Assembly: GCA_023213395.1 (NCBI GenBank)
Contig: CM041465.1
Span: 75,089,741 to 75,153,740, forward strand
DNA from: Cycas panzhihuaensis
Taxonomy: Eukaryota > Cycadophyta
Length of the DNA: 64,000 nt
Reading direction: 5' to 3'
Part shown: piece by piece, positions 44,561 through 56,573 of the stretch
Layout: every line of letters starts with the position of its first letter
Position numbering within the stretch: the stretch's first letter is position 1
Notes under the pieces: generated by a model
Told to the model about the DNA's origin: nothing
Databases searched by the model: none
What the model saw: the letters and a program-made list of their open reading frames with translations, nothing else
Position numbers and translations under genes: made by a program

Positions 44561-44961
44561 AGCACTATGAATGAGGCTAAACTATGGTAGCCAGTCCTCT
44601 AAAATCCCATAGTCTTATTCACTCAGGAGATATAAGATAGTCACTAACAAGGTAAAACTATGGTGACTAACCCCTTTGAAGCAGTCCTGATAAGGCTAAA
44701 CTATGGTAGCTACACCTCCAAAACCCCACAATCTCACTAACTAAAGAGATGTGAGATGGTCACTAACAAGGTAAAATAATGGTAACCAACCCCTCTAAAG
44801 AATTGATAATGAAGCTAAACTATGGCAGCTAGTCCTGTAAAGCCTTGCAATCTCACTCACTCAAGAGATGTGAGATGGTCACTAACAAGATAAAACTATG
44901 GTGACTGGCCCCTATTAAGCACTAGTAATGAGGCTTAAATATGGTAGATACACCTCTAAGA
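44561..44961 (+). repeat. 119-bp tandem repeat, 3.4 copies, T 3' region
   Basis: Units start at 44561, 44680, 44799 and 44918, exactly 119 bp apart. Each holds (A)GGCTAAACTATGGTAGC, a CAATCTCACT-CACT block, GAGATGTGAGATGGTCACTA and AAAACTATGGTGAC. TAAACTATGGT occurs twice per unit, so the unit is itself a diverged duplication. Tandem repeats in this position are known for Tat/Ogre elements. Confidence 0.93.
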
Positions 44962-45266
44962 ATAGGTACTAAAGAGGTTAAACTACAACAACCACTCTTC
45001 TCTCAAATCCCCATGAACATGATGGGTAATCCAATATCACAATCAAGTTTGAATATAGCTTTAGAAATAGAGTTCTTAAACCACCCTTGTTCCATTATGA
45101 TGGAATAACTTTTTCCACTATTATATCATATATATCTCTCATCTAAACTATCCTTAATTTTGACATAAAAAATAAGGCCAAGTCATTCAAATCTCAATTC
45201 TAGGTTGCCACCATTTACCATTGTGATTTCTATTGTTAACAAGAGCTTCTGGTGATAAGAGGTAAA
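44962..45266 (+). other. T 3' untranslated region and PPT
   Basis: Non-coding; ends GTGATAAGAGGTAAA (45252-45266), a purine-rich tract directly before the LTR. Confidence 0.65.
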
Positions 45267-47844
45267 TTTTTCACCATAATTGGTCATTTTTCCATTATTA
45301 GGTTCATATCTAAGTTAGTTAACTCTTGTACTTCTGTAACGAATATCTCTTTAATAGCATGATTTGTTAATGGTTTACTTTTTGTTGATAATCTCTCAAT
45401 TTAATCTTGGATTTGGATATGCTTGATCACTCATTATATGATTTTAGACTATGGAATGTTAATAAGATAATTTTTTGTATATGATGGTAATGATATTTTT
45501 GTTGATGACTAGTGCTATGATGTATTATAAAGACTTTTCTTAGCATAATTCCAATCATTCTCGAAGTTTCCTTCTCTTTGTGTAACGTTTTTCTTAGTAT
45601 GACCCAATAATTTAATTATTTTTAGCCTTGTTTTGATAAAATTTTTTCCTCAATTTATAGTGATTCAAGTCCCATCTACGTGTTTTCTAATCTAGGACCC
45701 TTTAGCAAGTCATTTTCCTGAAAACTACTCCCTTTTTTCTATTTTTTATCACTTTTTGTTTTGTCACAATTTTGGTATAATAAAAAATGTAACTTCTTGA
45801 ATAAAATGTAATAATCATATTTTTAGTGTAAAATCATGTTTTTTACTATCATAATTAAAAATTAAATATAGAATACTCTTTTTTTATGATTTTCTTAACA
45901 ATAAATTCCTAAATACGAAGATTGGTATTGCCTTACCTACCCTAATTCCCTCATAATTATCTTATCCTCCTCCATGAAAAGATTTGGTTGTTGGAAATCA
46001 CAAAATCTATGGGTAAAAGCCATGATATTCTTTCCCTCTCAACCTCTATAAATCCTTGGGCTATTTTAGAGTTAGGGGAGAGTTTCTAAGGTAACAAAAT
46101 GCTACCAATTTTTTACTAAATATTGCTAGTTCTCTTTTGTTGTTTAGAAGTTGACTGAAGACCATTCTTCTTGAGAAATTATTGATTTTATTGAAAAGAT
46201 TAGAGGGCTACTTTTACCTCAATTTGTTGTCTAGTTCTCAGACTCAACTTCTTACTCACCTACTGAGATCATCTTCTTATAGTTCCTATTGATTTCTTGT
46301 ATACATTATGCTCTTCTTTAACATTTCTTATTGTCAAACTTGTCATTCTCATGGTACTTAGGGCTTGGTGGTAACATGTTGAGTAGAAATGAAGCATCAT
46401 TCTAAGTCATACTTTACTTATTTCATTCAAGTCATAAGGAACTTTATTTAAATTAGTTATTAGTTTTAGAAATTAGTGAAAGATTCTTTTGAGTTTATAT
46501 TTCAAAAAATTAATTAATAAAGAAAGGCTCTTTCATTACTATTTTATTCTTATTTTCAATAAAATCTAGTTGTTTTTGCTAGTCCTTTAAGTGGTTATGC
46601 TTGGAATCAAATCAATTTTGATTCCCAAGCTTCTATCACATTGGTCAAGTCATTAGAGGACTATGTTTCAAAATTAAATTGGTTTCAATTTTTAATTGTA
46701 GTCTTTTGATAAGTAATCACATTTATACATCCTTATTTATTCCAACTCATAACTTTTAATAAGTTTGGCCCTAACAAGGGCTAAAGTATATCAAACCAAA
46801 CTCTTGAGAGGAGGTGAGTGATAAGTAGGAAAGGGATCTTTGAGCAAGGTAAGCACTTAAACTCTCTTCCATAGAGTTATAGGTGACTCAAGTGAATTCT
46901 CTTTTTTCATGATAAGTTCATTTTGTGCTATATGATTATTATTGGAATCTTGATAAGCTTATGAAATTTCATTTGAGATCCCTTTTCTTTGAAAGAATTA
47001 TTATAATATCTATGCCAATTTCTCTTTCATCAATGAGTGACACTTTAATATAAGGAGAAATTATAAGGAGTGAAGTCATGTGATACAAACTATATCATAA
47101 GATACTCATTTCTCATCTCAATACTTCCATTCTCTTTTTTCAGTTTCCAAGTTTCATAAGGAAGTAAAGAGAGAAGAAAAAAGCAAAGTGAAAGTGTATG
47201 TTTCTTGTATTGATTATTTGCTTTGTGTGGCTTTTTCCTGATACTTGCCTACATAAAAAGAAAATATAGTTGAGAGGTTATTGAGTAGGTTTTGAGCTAA
47301 GAACTTGTGATTGTCTAATTACTTATTTCTTTTACTCTTTCATTTCCTATTGACTAAATCTAAAAGATTAGAAAGAGAAAGTAAAAGTGTGGTCAATAAG
47401 ATAAACATAAGTATAATACAAGTTCCTAGAACTCCTTTGTCACTTGTACTTGATTATTTTTCTTTCATTTTAAATCATTTAAGAAACATAAAAAGAAAAT
47501 AAGGGAAGGAATTGTATTTACATCTCCTATGATTTGGTTGATTACATATTCACTCTTTATTAGATTCATTCAAACTAAGAATACATACTAGATTTGTATG
47601 TAATCTTGGTTTGTTGTTATTTAGCATGGTTTAAGTTGATTAGATCTAGATTTATTTCTTCCATTCACATAGAAATTATTTTAAAACCTAAACTAGTTTA
47701 ATTCCTTCACCTTTTATCAATTCCACAAGTAGATAAGACCTCTCCTTAGAGGTTAGTTCAAAGGGTTAATTCTTGAGATTTGTCACCTCAAGATTATGTT
47801 CTTATAAACTCACTCTAGCTAATTGGACTTAAGTTATGACACCA
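45267..47844 (+). repeat. T 3' LTR, complete
   Basis: 2578 bp. Starts TTTTTCACCATAATTGG (TG lost) and ends ATGACACCA, followed by the TSD TTAGA. Confidence 0.92.
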
Positions 47845-47849
47845 TTAGA

Positions 47850-50439
47850 TATGGCTCATTTCATTTTGGGATAACTCCTTCTTAGAGAGTTTACTCATCT
47901 TTAGGGCATACCCTATGAGGACTCAAAAGTATCCCATTACCAATGCATTCCTTAACCTCCTAGTGACCCTTTCCTTAATCATCTTGATTTGATCTACCCT
48001 ATGCATGTGGGAAGCTTCTATGTGCTTCTCTAAGAGGGTATCACCACCTCTTCCTACCTTATATCCTCTACCCAGTTTATTCCACTAGATTCTCACCCTA
48101 TCATGCTTTTATCAAATTCTTAAGTTTTAGACCCTAGAGCTTCCTCTTACTTTAGGATCCCCATTCATTTGGTCATGGTCCTATACCTAGAGTTTATATT
48201 TCAATCTAGTTGCATTATGGTTTATTATACTTTCGGGTCCTAACCTAGCTAGTCTTTACCCTACCCCTCTAGCCTATTTGATCACTCTACCCATTATCCC
48301 TATCTTTACTACTATGTGTCCTTCCCAAGGGACTAGTACCTCCACCATCCCTACATGGTGGTATTCCTTTATCTAGCCACATATATTCCCTCCTCCACCC
48401 TCCCAAACCTTCATCATTTTATGTATTTACTTTTATACTTATTCACTCCATTTACATGGAATATATTCCCATTAACTAGGTGCCTTCTATGTCCTTATGG
48501 ATACAACCTCATCTTATTGGTATCACCCCCCCACCTTCCCCCCACCCTTTTAATAACCCCTTACCACTTCTACTTCCCAACCAACTTAAAGAGTTGGTTC
48601 ATAACCTAAAGGATCTTATGGTCTACTTTATGATTCCTATCCAAACCCAAGTGTATACCCCCTTCTTGGATGTAATGCCTATGTCCCTTAGGCTCCTTTA
48701 TAGCCTAATGTTCTCTCCTCTTAGGTTCATTCTATGGGACCTTAAGCATTTTGGATAGGCATGTCATATATACAACCACCTTCCTATCTATATAGTGGTC
48801 AATCCTCTCAAGATAGAGTCTCTAATGTTATTCAACTCCCTCCATACATAGGTCATTCTATGTATGGAGTGAATCCATTATCTTAATCAAGTGCTTAGCC
48901 ATCCTACTTTTCCCTTATGGTGAGGAGGACCTATATCAATTATAAGAGTATCCCCTTTCCATAAGAGGTCCTTTTATACTTGCTCCTATTATTCATCCTC
49001 AAACTCCTAAAGTTTAGTAGAGAGTTGGAGTAATATCTTACTAGCCACATATAAGATTTTACACTTGTATGCATTGATTATATTTCCTATGATCATGTTA
49101 TGATGTAGATCTTCTCTAAGACCCTATTGAATGATGCTCAAAAGTGGTTCTACAAGTTTCTAAATGTGGTTATTTACTCATTTCAATAGCTTGTTAACTC
49201 TTTTATTAACTGTTTTGATGTCATTACCCCTTTCAAAATATGTGGGAAAGCTCCTTTTTCAATCAAGAAAGGGGCATACAAGTTTTCATATGACTATATT
49301 CATTATTTTCAAGACCTTATCTATTTTTTTCAATGACCCTTTGATAATGATTTACTCTTTGACCTATTCACCAAGGCTCTCAAAGTTTAAGTCCATCTTT
49401 AGGTGTTGAAACTTGGTCCAACCATGTATGAGAGCATCATTGATAGATGTTTGACCCTTGAATCCTTTGATATTTAAGTAGGAGTTAAGAATTTAAGCAA
49501 CTTCTCCTCTACTTCTAAATGAGAGCCTACTTATGAGTCTAAACCAATTTAATGTGATAAAATGTATGATCAATTTACCTCTTCCTTTGTGCCCCAAAGT
49601 GATCCATCATAGCCAAGCTATAAGCTTATACTTTCAAACCTTCCAAAGATTCTAAACTTCCAAAGATTTTAATGTCATTAATCTTGTAGAGTAGAAGCTA
49701 GAGTAAGGGACCAAGCCCCTTCCTTCTCCTCCTATTAAGAAGAGCCCTTGGTGCATGTATCATGAAGTCAATGCCTATGATAGATCTAAGTGTAATAAGC
49801 TCAAGTAACTTGGAAGGAATTATGCCTCACCCAATCAATAACTGGCTTGATAAAATAAAAACTTATTGATTCATACTGACCTATTCCATAAAAACTAAGA
49901 CAAATATAAAGGGAAGGGTCCTTCTAAGAATAAAGTCCTATATAGTAGTTTTGAATTTGAGAATGAAAATAATTCCACTCCCACTAAGCCCACCAAGGAC
50001 AAGAAAAATAATCATTGTAACCCAAACTTCCTCCTAAGGATGACTAAGATTCTTGGGGCAAGACCATTAGTATAGTAGAAATGGTTTACCTTCTTGTAAT
50101 TAACACTAAAAATTCCTAGAGATTCAAAATTGTCTTCTTGACTAAGCTAAGTGAGGAGATACCTAAAATCTCTCTTCACTTCATTGTGATAGATTTTGGT
50201 CATACCCTCACGTAAATCCTTAAGAAAAAGGGCTTCTCCATCACGGGGGATATTAGGTCCATATCTATAGGCATCCCTATGTTGGACCTATGCAAGAGAT
50301 ATCTTGAGAAAAATTATCTTTTGTTTTATGCTCTTAGCATTAGGAAATTTGACTCAAGTAAACCTCTTACCACTTTTAGTCTATTTCAACTTGATGACCA
50401 TTATGATCACTATAACATTCCTCTCATTTTATGAGTGGA
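47850..50439 (+). pseudogene. U gag region
   Basis: Resumes directly after the TSD of T; the interrupted frame rejoins across the TSD at ATGGCTCAT. A Pro/Leu-rich part (for example ITPPPSPHPFNNPLPLLLPN, about 48520) is followed by the capsid core at 49090-49500 with DAQKWFYKFLN, NSFINCFDVITPF and FTKALKV. The NCFD/W-F-Y pattern is that of retrotransposon gag. Stops are frequent. A nucleocapsid knuckle was not recognised. The rest up to 50439 is decayed gag C-terminus. Confidence 0.7.
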
Positions 50440-51389
50440 AAATGAACCATCAAAAGATGCATTGTTTATGAAGGTGCTGCTACTAACTTTATCCCTCTCT
50501 ATCTCCTTAAGTCCTTTAGCATTTTCTATTTTGAACCTGTAAGTTGGGTATATCAAGGTTTTGATCAAACCCAAACTATTCCTATGGGTAAGGTCTTACT
50601 TCTTCTTATCCTTTATGGAAAAACTATGGTTAATGGATTTGGAATCATCTATGTAAACTTAGACTATAATGTGTTAGGTCAAATAGATAGGGGTTACTTA
50701 TTCTTCTCTCTTTGGTGAATTCTAATTTGGTCATGAAGGAGAGTCCAACTAGTCCATCATCAACATATATAACAACAAAAAAAAATTTCCTTAGTCAATG
50801 CCCTCTATAAGGAGGATATGATTGGAACTCCTTTTATTTTACTTGTTTTGGCTAGTATTTTCAAGCTTAGGGCCCTAACACTAGCAAAGGTATTGAAATT
50901 AAATATGCCCATATGATTACTTAGGTTATTTGTGACCTTAATCAATTTTAAAATTATGAAGCTATCCTAGATCACCTAAATAGTTCATCTGATAGTCTTC
51001 CCTCTAATACCAATAAGCTAAGCCTTTCCAAGCATACTCACTCTAATTCTCCTTTAGAATTTGAAGCCCAAGAGGCCTCCTCAACCTCTTCTCTTATTGA
51101 TCTAGTCCCTCTTCATTTTAATGAGGGTAGTTCCCTACTCATTATTGATATTATTGATGTTAATCTTAGCATTACTAATGAACCTTACATCATCAAAGTG
51201 GGGAATGATTACTTCCCAAAAGAAATTTAATAAATCAAGAAACTCTACATTATGTTCTCCATTATTTTTATGTGGGATTATTTTGACATGAAAGGACTCT
51301 ACCTTGACATTGTTGTCCATCATATTATTAATCTTCTAGGAGCTAGCCCTAAGTGCTAGCTTTAAAGACCCATTCACCCTTAACTTTTG
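50440..51389 (+). pseudogene. U protease and pre-RT linker
   Basis: Contains IVYEGAATNFIPLYLLKSF, which stands where Tat proteases have (V/I)DGGA-x-x-N-(V/I)-(I/L)-P, here with the Asp-Gly changed to Glu-Gly after an insertion of stops. It continues with MGKVLLLLILYGKTMVNGFG and VNLDYNVLGQ, the usual protease end. The linker reads FEAQEASSTSSLIDLVPLHF, PKEI**IKKLYIMFSIIFMW and LYLDIVVHHI, with wording known from Tat pol. Broken by many stops. Confidence 0.75.
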
Positions 51390-52090
51390 GATACCATTAA
51401 GCTAGAAGTTAAGAAGCTATTAAAGGCTTAATTCAACGAGTCTATAGATTATCCTTAGTGGGATCCTAATATTATTCTAGTCATAAAGAAAAATAACTTT
51501 ATTCATACTTGCATTAACTTTAGAGATATTAATAATGCATGCTAAGAAGAAAATTCCCCTTACCTTTTATGGATCAAATCCTTGATCAATTTGCTAACTT
51601 CAAGGGTAGGTCTCTCATGGATAACTTTTCAAGTTATAACTAGATCTATATTGTACCCAAAGACTATCATAAAACTACTTTCATTACTCCATAGGGGACT
51701 TTCATTTATAAGGCCATGCCCTTTGGCCTTGAAAACATAGGTGCCACTTATCAAAGGGTGATGCATTATATATTTCATGATATGATAGGCCATAAAATTG
51801 GTATTTACATAAATGATATGATTAGACTATCTAAGAGTTATAAGGACTACATCCATGACCTTTGAGTTATATTTAAAAGATGTAGAAAATATTACCTTTA
51901 CCTAAACCCTCTCAAGTGCATCTTTACTATCACCTCTGGCCAAATCCCTAACAACATCATTTTGAGAGAAGGCATTAAAATTGATCCTAATAAGATTAAA
52001 TCTATTATTGAGATACCTCCACCTACCACTCAAAAGTAAGTAAAATCTTTCTTAGGCCATTTGGATTTCCTTTGCAAGTTCCTAACTAAC
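51390..52090 (+). pseudogene. U reverse transcriptase (Tat type)
   Basis: The RT is spread over several frames: EVKKLLKA*FNESIDYP, WDPNI, VIKKN, CINFRDINNAC, FANFKGRSLMDNFSSY-like, TTFITP*GTFIYKAMPFGL, ATYQRVMHYIFHDMIGHKI and the active-site region YINDMI (Y-V-D-D expected, so the first Asp reads Asn), then FKRCRKYYLYLNPLKCIF. Family wording (KLLKAGFIxxIxYPxWxSN, FRDLNxACPKD) is diagnostic for the Tat/Ogre lineage. TAG stops and frameshifts make it inactive. Confidence 0.85.
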
Positions 52091-52560
52091 TTTGCAATGA
52101 ATTCTAAGCCACTTACCAATAACTTTAAGAAGGGTGTTCCCATTTATTAGACTTCTAAAGTCTATAAATAGTTTAATAAGCTTAAGGAAGGCTTTGTCTC
52201 CACTCCCTTCCTAGCATCTCATCATTAGGGCATTCTTTCCTCCTATATACTTTAGCTACCGAAGGATCCCTTGGGGGCTTGTTGGCTTAGAAGGATGACT
52301 TTAGTCATAAATATGCCATCTACTTTGTTTACAAAATCCTAGTTAGTATCAAGATCAAATACTTCCATATTGATAAGAAGTATCTTGCCTTAGTCTTCAT
52401 GACCAAGAAGTTGTGTTATTACCTCTTGGGCAATACCATGAAGGTTATTGTTCAATCTAACACCATTTCCTCCTTATCACCAAAGCATATCTCACTGGGT
52501 GCATGGGAAAATAGGCCCTTTTATTACAAGAATTTGATTTAAAATCATTAATTACAAGTC
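52091..52560 (+). pseudogene. U RNase H region
   Basis: Follows the RT with the tether wording FLGHLDFLCKFLTNFAMNSKPL. The RNase H blocks include GGLLA, KYAIYFVYKILVSIKIKYFH, DKKYLALVFMTKKLCYYLLG and NTISSLSPKHISLG, matching the family's ALVFAxxKLRHYxLxHT and LLSKPxLTG. The catalytic residues cannot all be placed. A minus-strand open frame of 123 codons over 52457-52828 is a shadow. Confidence 0.75.
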
Positions 52561-53720
52561 CAAGAAAGGGATCATTATCATTAAATAAATGGCAATGTCT
52601 CTTTTTCCTAATAAGTGCAACAAAGAGGTGGATAATTCCCTCCTTGATGAGCTTATCTTTCATATGGATACCTTGAAAAATGATATAAGGTGGTATACAA
52701 ATATCATCCATGTCCTCCAAGAACAATCCTACCCCACTAACATAAACTCTAAGGATAGGAAGAGAATTAGGATGACTACATGCTACTATGCCATCCTTGG
52801 AAACAATATTTATGAGTGTTCCTTTCATGGAGTTATACTTGGGTGTTTCTCCCCTCTCAAAACTTGAATTATCCTAAGTTAATTCCATGATATCATTTGT
52901 GGTGGCTAAGTGACAGTCCAATGCATTCTATAGATGGACTACTATTGGTTTATCCTCTTCTTAGATGCCCATGCCTATGTTAAAAAATGTGACAAGTTTT
53001 AGGCTTACATAGACATCATCCACGAACCCTCTACATCTATTAGGGGTATCATTTCAATCTAGCCTTTTTTCCAATATGGTTTGGATCTTATTAGGTAAAA
53101 TTTCCCTGCTTATTTCATTGGTCATAGGTTCATTATTACCACTATAAAATAGTTTACCAAGCAGAGTGAAGTAGCTTCACTTGTCTCTATGATAAGTAAG
53201 GTCATTATAGCCTTTATTGTGTAATTATACCATTTGTTACTATTCCATCCCAACATTATCAACATCAAAAATGAGATCCCCTTTTTAAATAAGGATGTTG
53301 ATGATATATGTGTTAAGTTCTCTATTATCCATCATACCTCATATCAATGTTACCCCCAAGCAAATGGATAAATTGAGGCCTTTAATAAGATATTAGTTAA
53401 GATATTGGCCAAAATTATTTCTACCTCATAAAGAGACTAATAGACCTAACCTTTTATGGTACTTTGGGCATACTATACCTCCATTCAAAATGCTATAAGG
53501 ATGACCTATTTCTCAATTATATATGGCATAAAAGACATCATCCCCCTCAAATTTAAAAACTTATCACTATGTATCTCTCTCAAAGAGGTTACTGATGATG
53601 AGTGGGTGTGGTAAGATTGCTTACTTAAACTAGAATACCTTGATGAGTAACATCAGAGTAACATCTTTTCTAAAAAGAAGGCTAAGTCTACCTATGATAA
53701 GAACCTATGACCATGTAAAT
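52561..53720 (+). pseudogene. U integrase
   Basis: The core is recognisable from about 53050 (PFFQYGLDLI) and best at 53250-53620: NIKNEIPFLNKDVDDICVKF (corresponding to the DNGxxF-x-N-K box), SIIHHTSYQCYPQANG*IEA with the Glu, FNKILVKILAKIISTS, PFMVLWAYYTSIQNAIRMTY, FSIIYGIKDIIPLKF. This is typical of Tat integrase (YYPQANGQxEAxNKxLxxIL). The HHCC part before it is decayed; FYCDAHAYVKKCDK-like words (about 52965) give the Cys pair. Stops throughout. Confidence 0.83.
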
Positions 53721-55354
53721 TCAAAGTTAAATCTTAAACTTGAGCATCTCTATGAAAAATAATACAAGTTAACACTAAAGTGGGTAGGTCCTTTTCTTAT
53801 GACTAAAGATCTTAATAATAAGGATTATTATATTTTAATGATAAATGGGAGTGAGATTAAGAATTTAGTTAACTCTTGGTTCCTTCTCCTCTATTATGTA
53901 TAGCTCATCACCTCTCTCACTTTGTAATAAGCCTAAACCATGGTATACTCTAACATGGTTGTAAACTATCACCCCTTTCTCCAGGCCAAACACTTAGGAG
54001 TATTTGCATTCTAAAATAAGTATAAACTATATGTATATTATTTCCTATGTTGATTCACTCTTAGTTTGATCATTGTTTATGAATTTTGGCATTGAAAACC
54101 TTTCCCCTATAAGTGTATTATATTTTTCACTATGAATTAAAAAGAATTCAACCATTAATACTCACTAGATAAGCCTATGGAGGATCTATAACCTCACCAC
54201 CTACTCATAATAACTTGTGGCTTGTCAAATAGGTGTCCGTTCCCCCATAACAAGTGAATGTTTATCATGGGTGATTTTATGTTCGTGAAATGGTTTGGTA
54301 AAAATGAATAGGTCTTTCCCCCCTTTAAAACATTTTGTCATTTGTCATTTAAATAATCATTTTGTTTCCATTTCTTTTATTTGATTCTATTTCTTTCCAT
54401 ATTTTGTAGTGTTTCTATAGGTTATGTCACTTGTTTATTGGAAGAATTGAAATAATTAGTTTTATAAATTGATGTAATATTTAATTATTGGTCAAGTGAT
54501 CAAAGTTATCATTAGTTGATGTAAAAATGTTTTTATATATGTAATGTGATTGGCTAATGTATCAACATGACTTGATTAGCTGATATATGAGGTGATGAAC
54601 TTATAAATATGTACATACATCATTTGAATATTTTGAGATAAGTTAATTGAAAGACATTGATTGAAGTTGCATAATAAAAGTAAGATGATAGTTGATAGAT
54701 GTTGAATATTGCATGTATACGGTGACAATATTCATCATTCAAGGATGATACATGTAGGTATTGTGAGATTCAATATTGAGCTAGTGAAAGAGCTAGTATG
54801 AGCTAGAATCAGGAGTCAACTATTAAAGAGTAATTGAAGAGCCAAAAATTAGTATAATTATGTGATGTAATCATATAAAAGGGCATACTAATGACAATTA
54901 AAGCATAATTAAAGGTGAGATTTATTTATGAATTTATGTGGATATTTATTTAAGAATGTTGGTACCATATTCTAGAGCATATAAGATTTAATAAGTCCAT
55001 TGTCAATGATAAAAGACGAGGAAGTTGTTACTAGTTAAATTCACCTATGTAGGCTAGGCTACTTTAGATGTGATTGAGTTTTGTGAGGCTATCCATTTCA
55101 CAAAAGCTTGTAATTATGATAGTTAAATAATAAAGCATTTAGTAAGAGTTGGTTTGTTTAATTTATTTATTTGATTAAGCATGATAGAAGCTAAACTTTG
55201 ACTACTAAAAGGTATGAATCATGAAGTTAGGATTTGTAAAGGCTTGAATATAACCTCTGAAATCAAGTCAAAATCAATGTGACTCTTGTAACAAATGATA
55301 ACTATTTTGGATAGATTTCTCTTATGTTTTTTTAAGTATAAAATCTTAAGTAAG
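53721..55354 (+). other. U 3' region, no gene recognised
   Basis: Begins with integrase C-terminal and 3' untranslated sequence (AAGCCTAAACCATGGTA near 53930 resembles one T-type tandem unit). From 54440 to 55340 the sequence is AT-rich with ATAATAAAGCATTTAG (about 55123), a polyadenylation-like context, and might be a lone LTR, but no boundaries were found. Confidence 0.4.
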
Positions 55355-56146
55355 GGTTCAATTAGGTCATGCAACATTCATCCAAAGGTAGATCGACTTT
55401 ATTTCATTTGGCATTAGGTAATTGATGAGCATCCCTTTTCAATTTTGTATAGATTCATGGATGCGATAAATTTATACAGTAGCCTCTCTAGTGGATTGTG
55501 GATTATTCTAAGAGTCATTCTCCATTGACTATCATCAATCTGTATAGCGTAGGTAACACTCAGGTACTTATAGATTATCATGTGTTTCTACTCAATTCAT
55601 GGCATGGTGCAAAGGTAGTTTAGGAGTACATCTCCATTTTGAGTTTTATCCTTGTATGATTTTTTGGTATCATGTCTTTGGCAAATGTCTCCTTTGCATG
55701 ATGTGTAATAACTATGTGGCTATAGGCATGGTTGCAACTTCTCCTTTCTCCAATGTTAGTTGTAAACCTTCCATGGGACTTATGTATGACTTAATTTTTA
55801 CTCATTCATTCTATATTCTATAGTCTCCTCCATAGAAGTTGATGATGGATGGGCAATTCTTGCTCAACATAGCAATTCTATTTTCTATTTCTACTTTAGG
55901 TGAGATTGGTAGGGTTTCTCCTCTAGTTGGATATTTACTCAAACTGTGTAGGGTTTGTGTGGCACAAATTGGCATCTTTATGACCTATCACTAATAAATG
56001 GCTAGGTAACTATGTAGCAGGGTATTTGGCTCTACCAACATCTACTTTGTAGGTTCTTAAACATGCTTATCAATAGGTTTAAAATCTTAATAAATAAGAT
56101 CTTCATCTCACCATAGTGGCTTGGATTCAACCCTACTTTGATACCA
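55355..56146 (-). repeat. W partial interior (left copy) with PBS
   Basis: Matches 58158-58967 (GTCATGCAACATT, CTCTCCAxTGGA, GAGAGTCATTCTCCATT, TTGTAAACCTTCCATxGGAC, TAGTGGCTTGGATT). The PBS next to the LTR reads TGGTATCAAAGTAGGG on the minus strand (56131-56146). Confidence 0.85.
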
Positions 56147-56573
56147 TGTTAAAATATGCAGTTACTGAGATTAGCTCTTATACCATATTAAAAAATAGGA
56201 TTCAAAGATTACCTTTAAAATCACAATGAAAATATGAATGTAAAATGTGTTACAGGTATGGGGGATTAAAGATAAAATAATAAATGAAATAAATAAAAGA
56301 TGAAGTATATACAATACAAAATACAACAAATATGTGAGCAAATAATCACCTTCTAATTATTGCATTAGGTATGAATACATACTTCTCGTACATGTGACCT
56401 CATACTTGACCAAGTAGATGTAAAAACCATTAAGTCTACCAATGAGACATTTACATGAATAGGTGTGTATCACATGTATATATCTTAATAACTTAATATA
56501 AAATACCTATAAGAGAGTTAAGAAAAAATAAGGGGGATACACATAAACCCATATTAAACATTATATTTTAGTA
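56147..56573 (-). repeat. W LTR X (427 bp, extended end)
   Basis: Plus-strand start TGTTAAAATATG. A 39-bp extra unit (56147-56185) contains TGGTATAAGAGCT (minus strand, 56173-56185) followed inward by TATTAAAAAATAGG, the old LTR end. Ends TTTTAGTA, next to the minus-strand PPT CATTATGGCGGGG (56574-56586). Confidence 0.85.

Larger units (their letters stand above)
10900..47844 (+). mobile_element. Element T: Tat-like gypsy with ~2.55-kb LTRs, gag only
   Basis: The left LTR survives in three pieces (10900-11226, 17649-18169, 38398-40109) and the right LTR is whole (45267-47844); read in order they align end to end. A perfect TSD, TTAGA, lies at 10895-10899 and 47845-47849. The LTR starts TGTTTCACC (left) or TTTTTCACC (right) and ends GATACCA/GACACCA. 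Interior: PBS, a gag remnant (40609-41050), 3' tandem repeats and a PPT. No pol was recognised in about 5.1 kb of interior, so it is a deletion derivative or a non-autonomous partner of a Tat element such as U. It inserted into the gag/leader of U. Confidence 0.87.

Noticed and set aside
52457-52828. Minus-strand open frame of 123 codons
   Set aside because: Lies antisense to the U RNase H/integrase region and has no motif.
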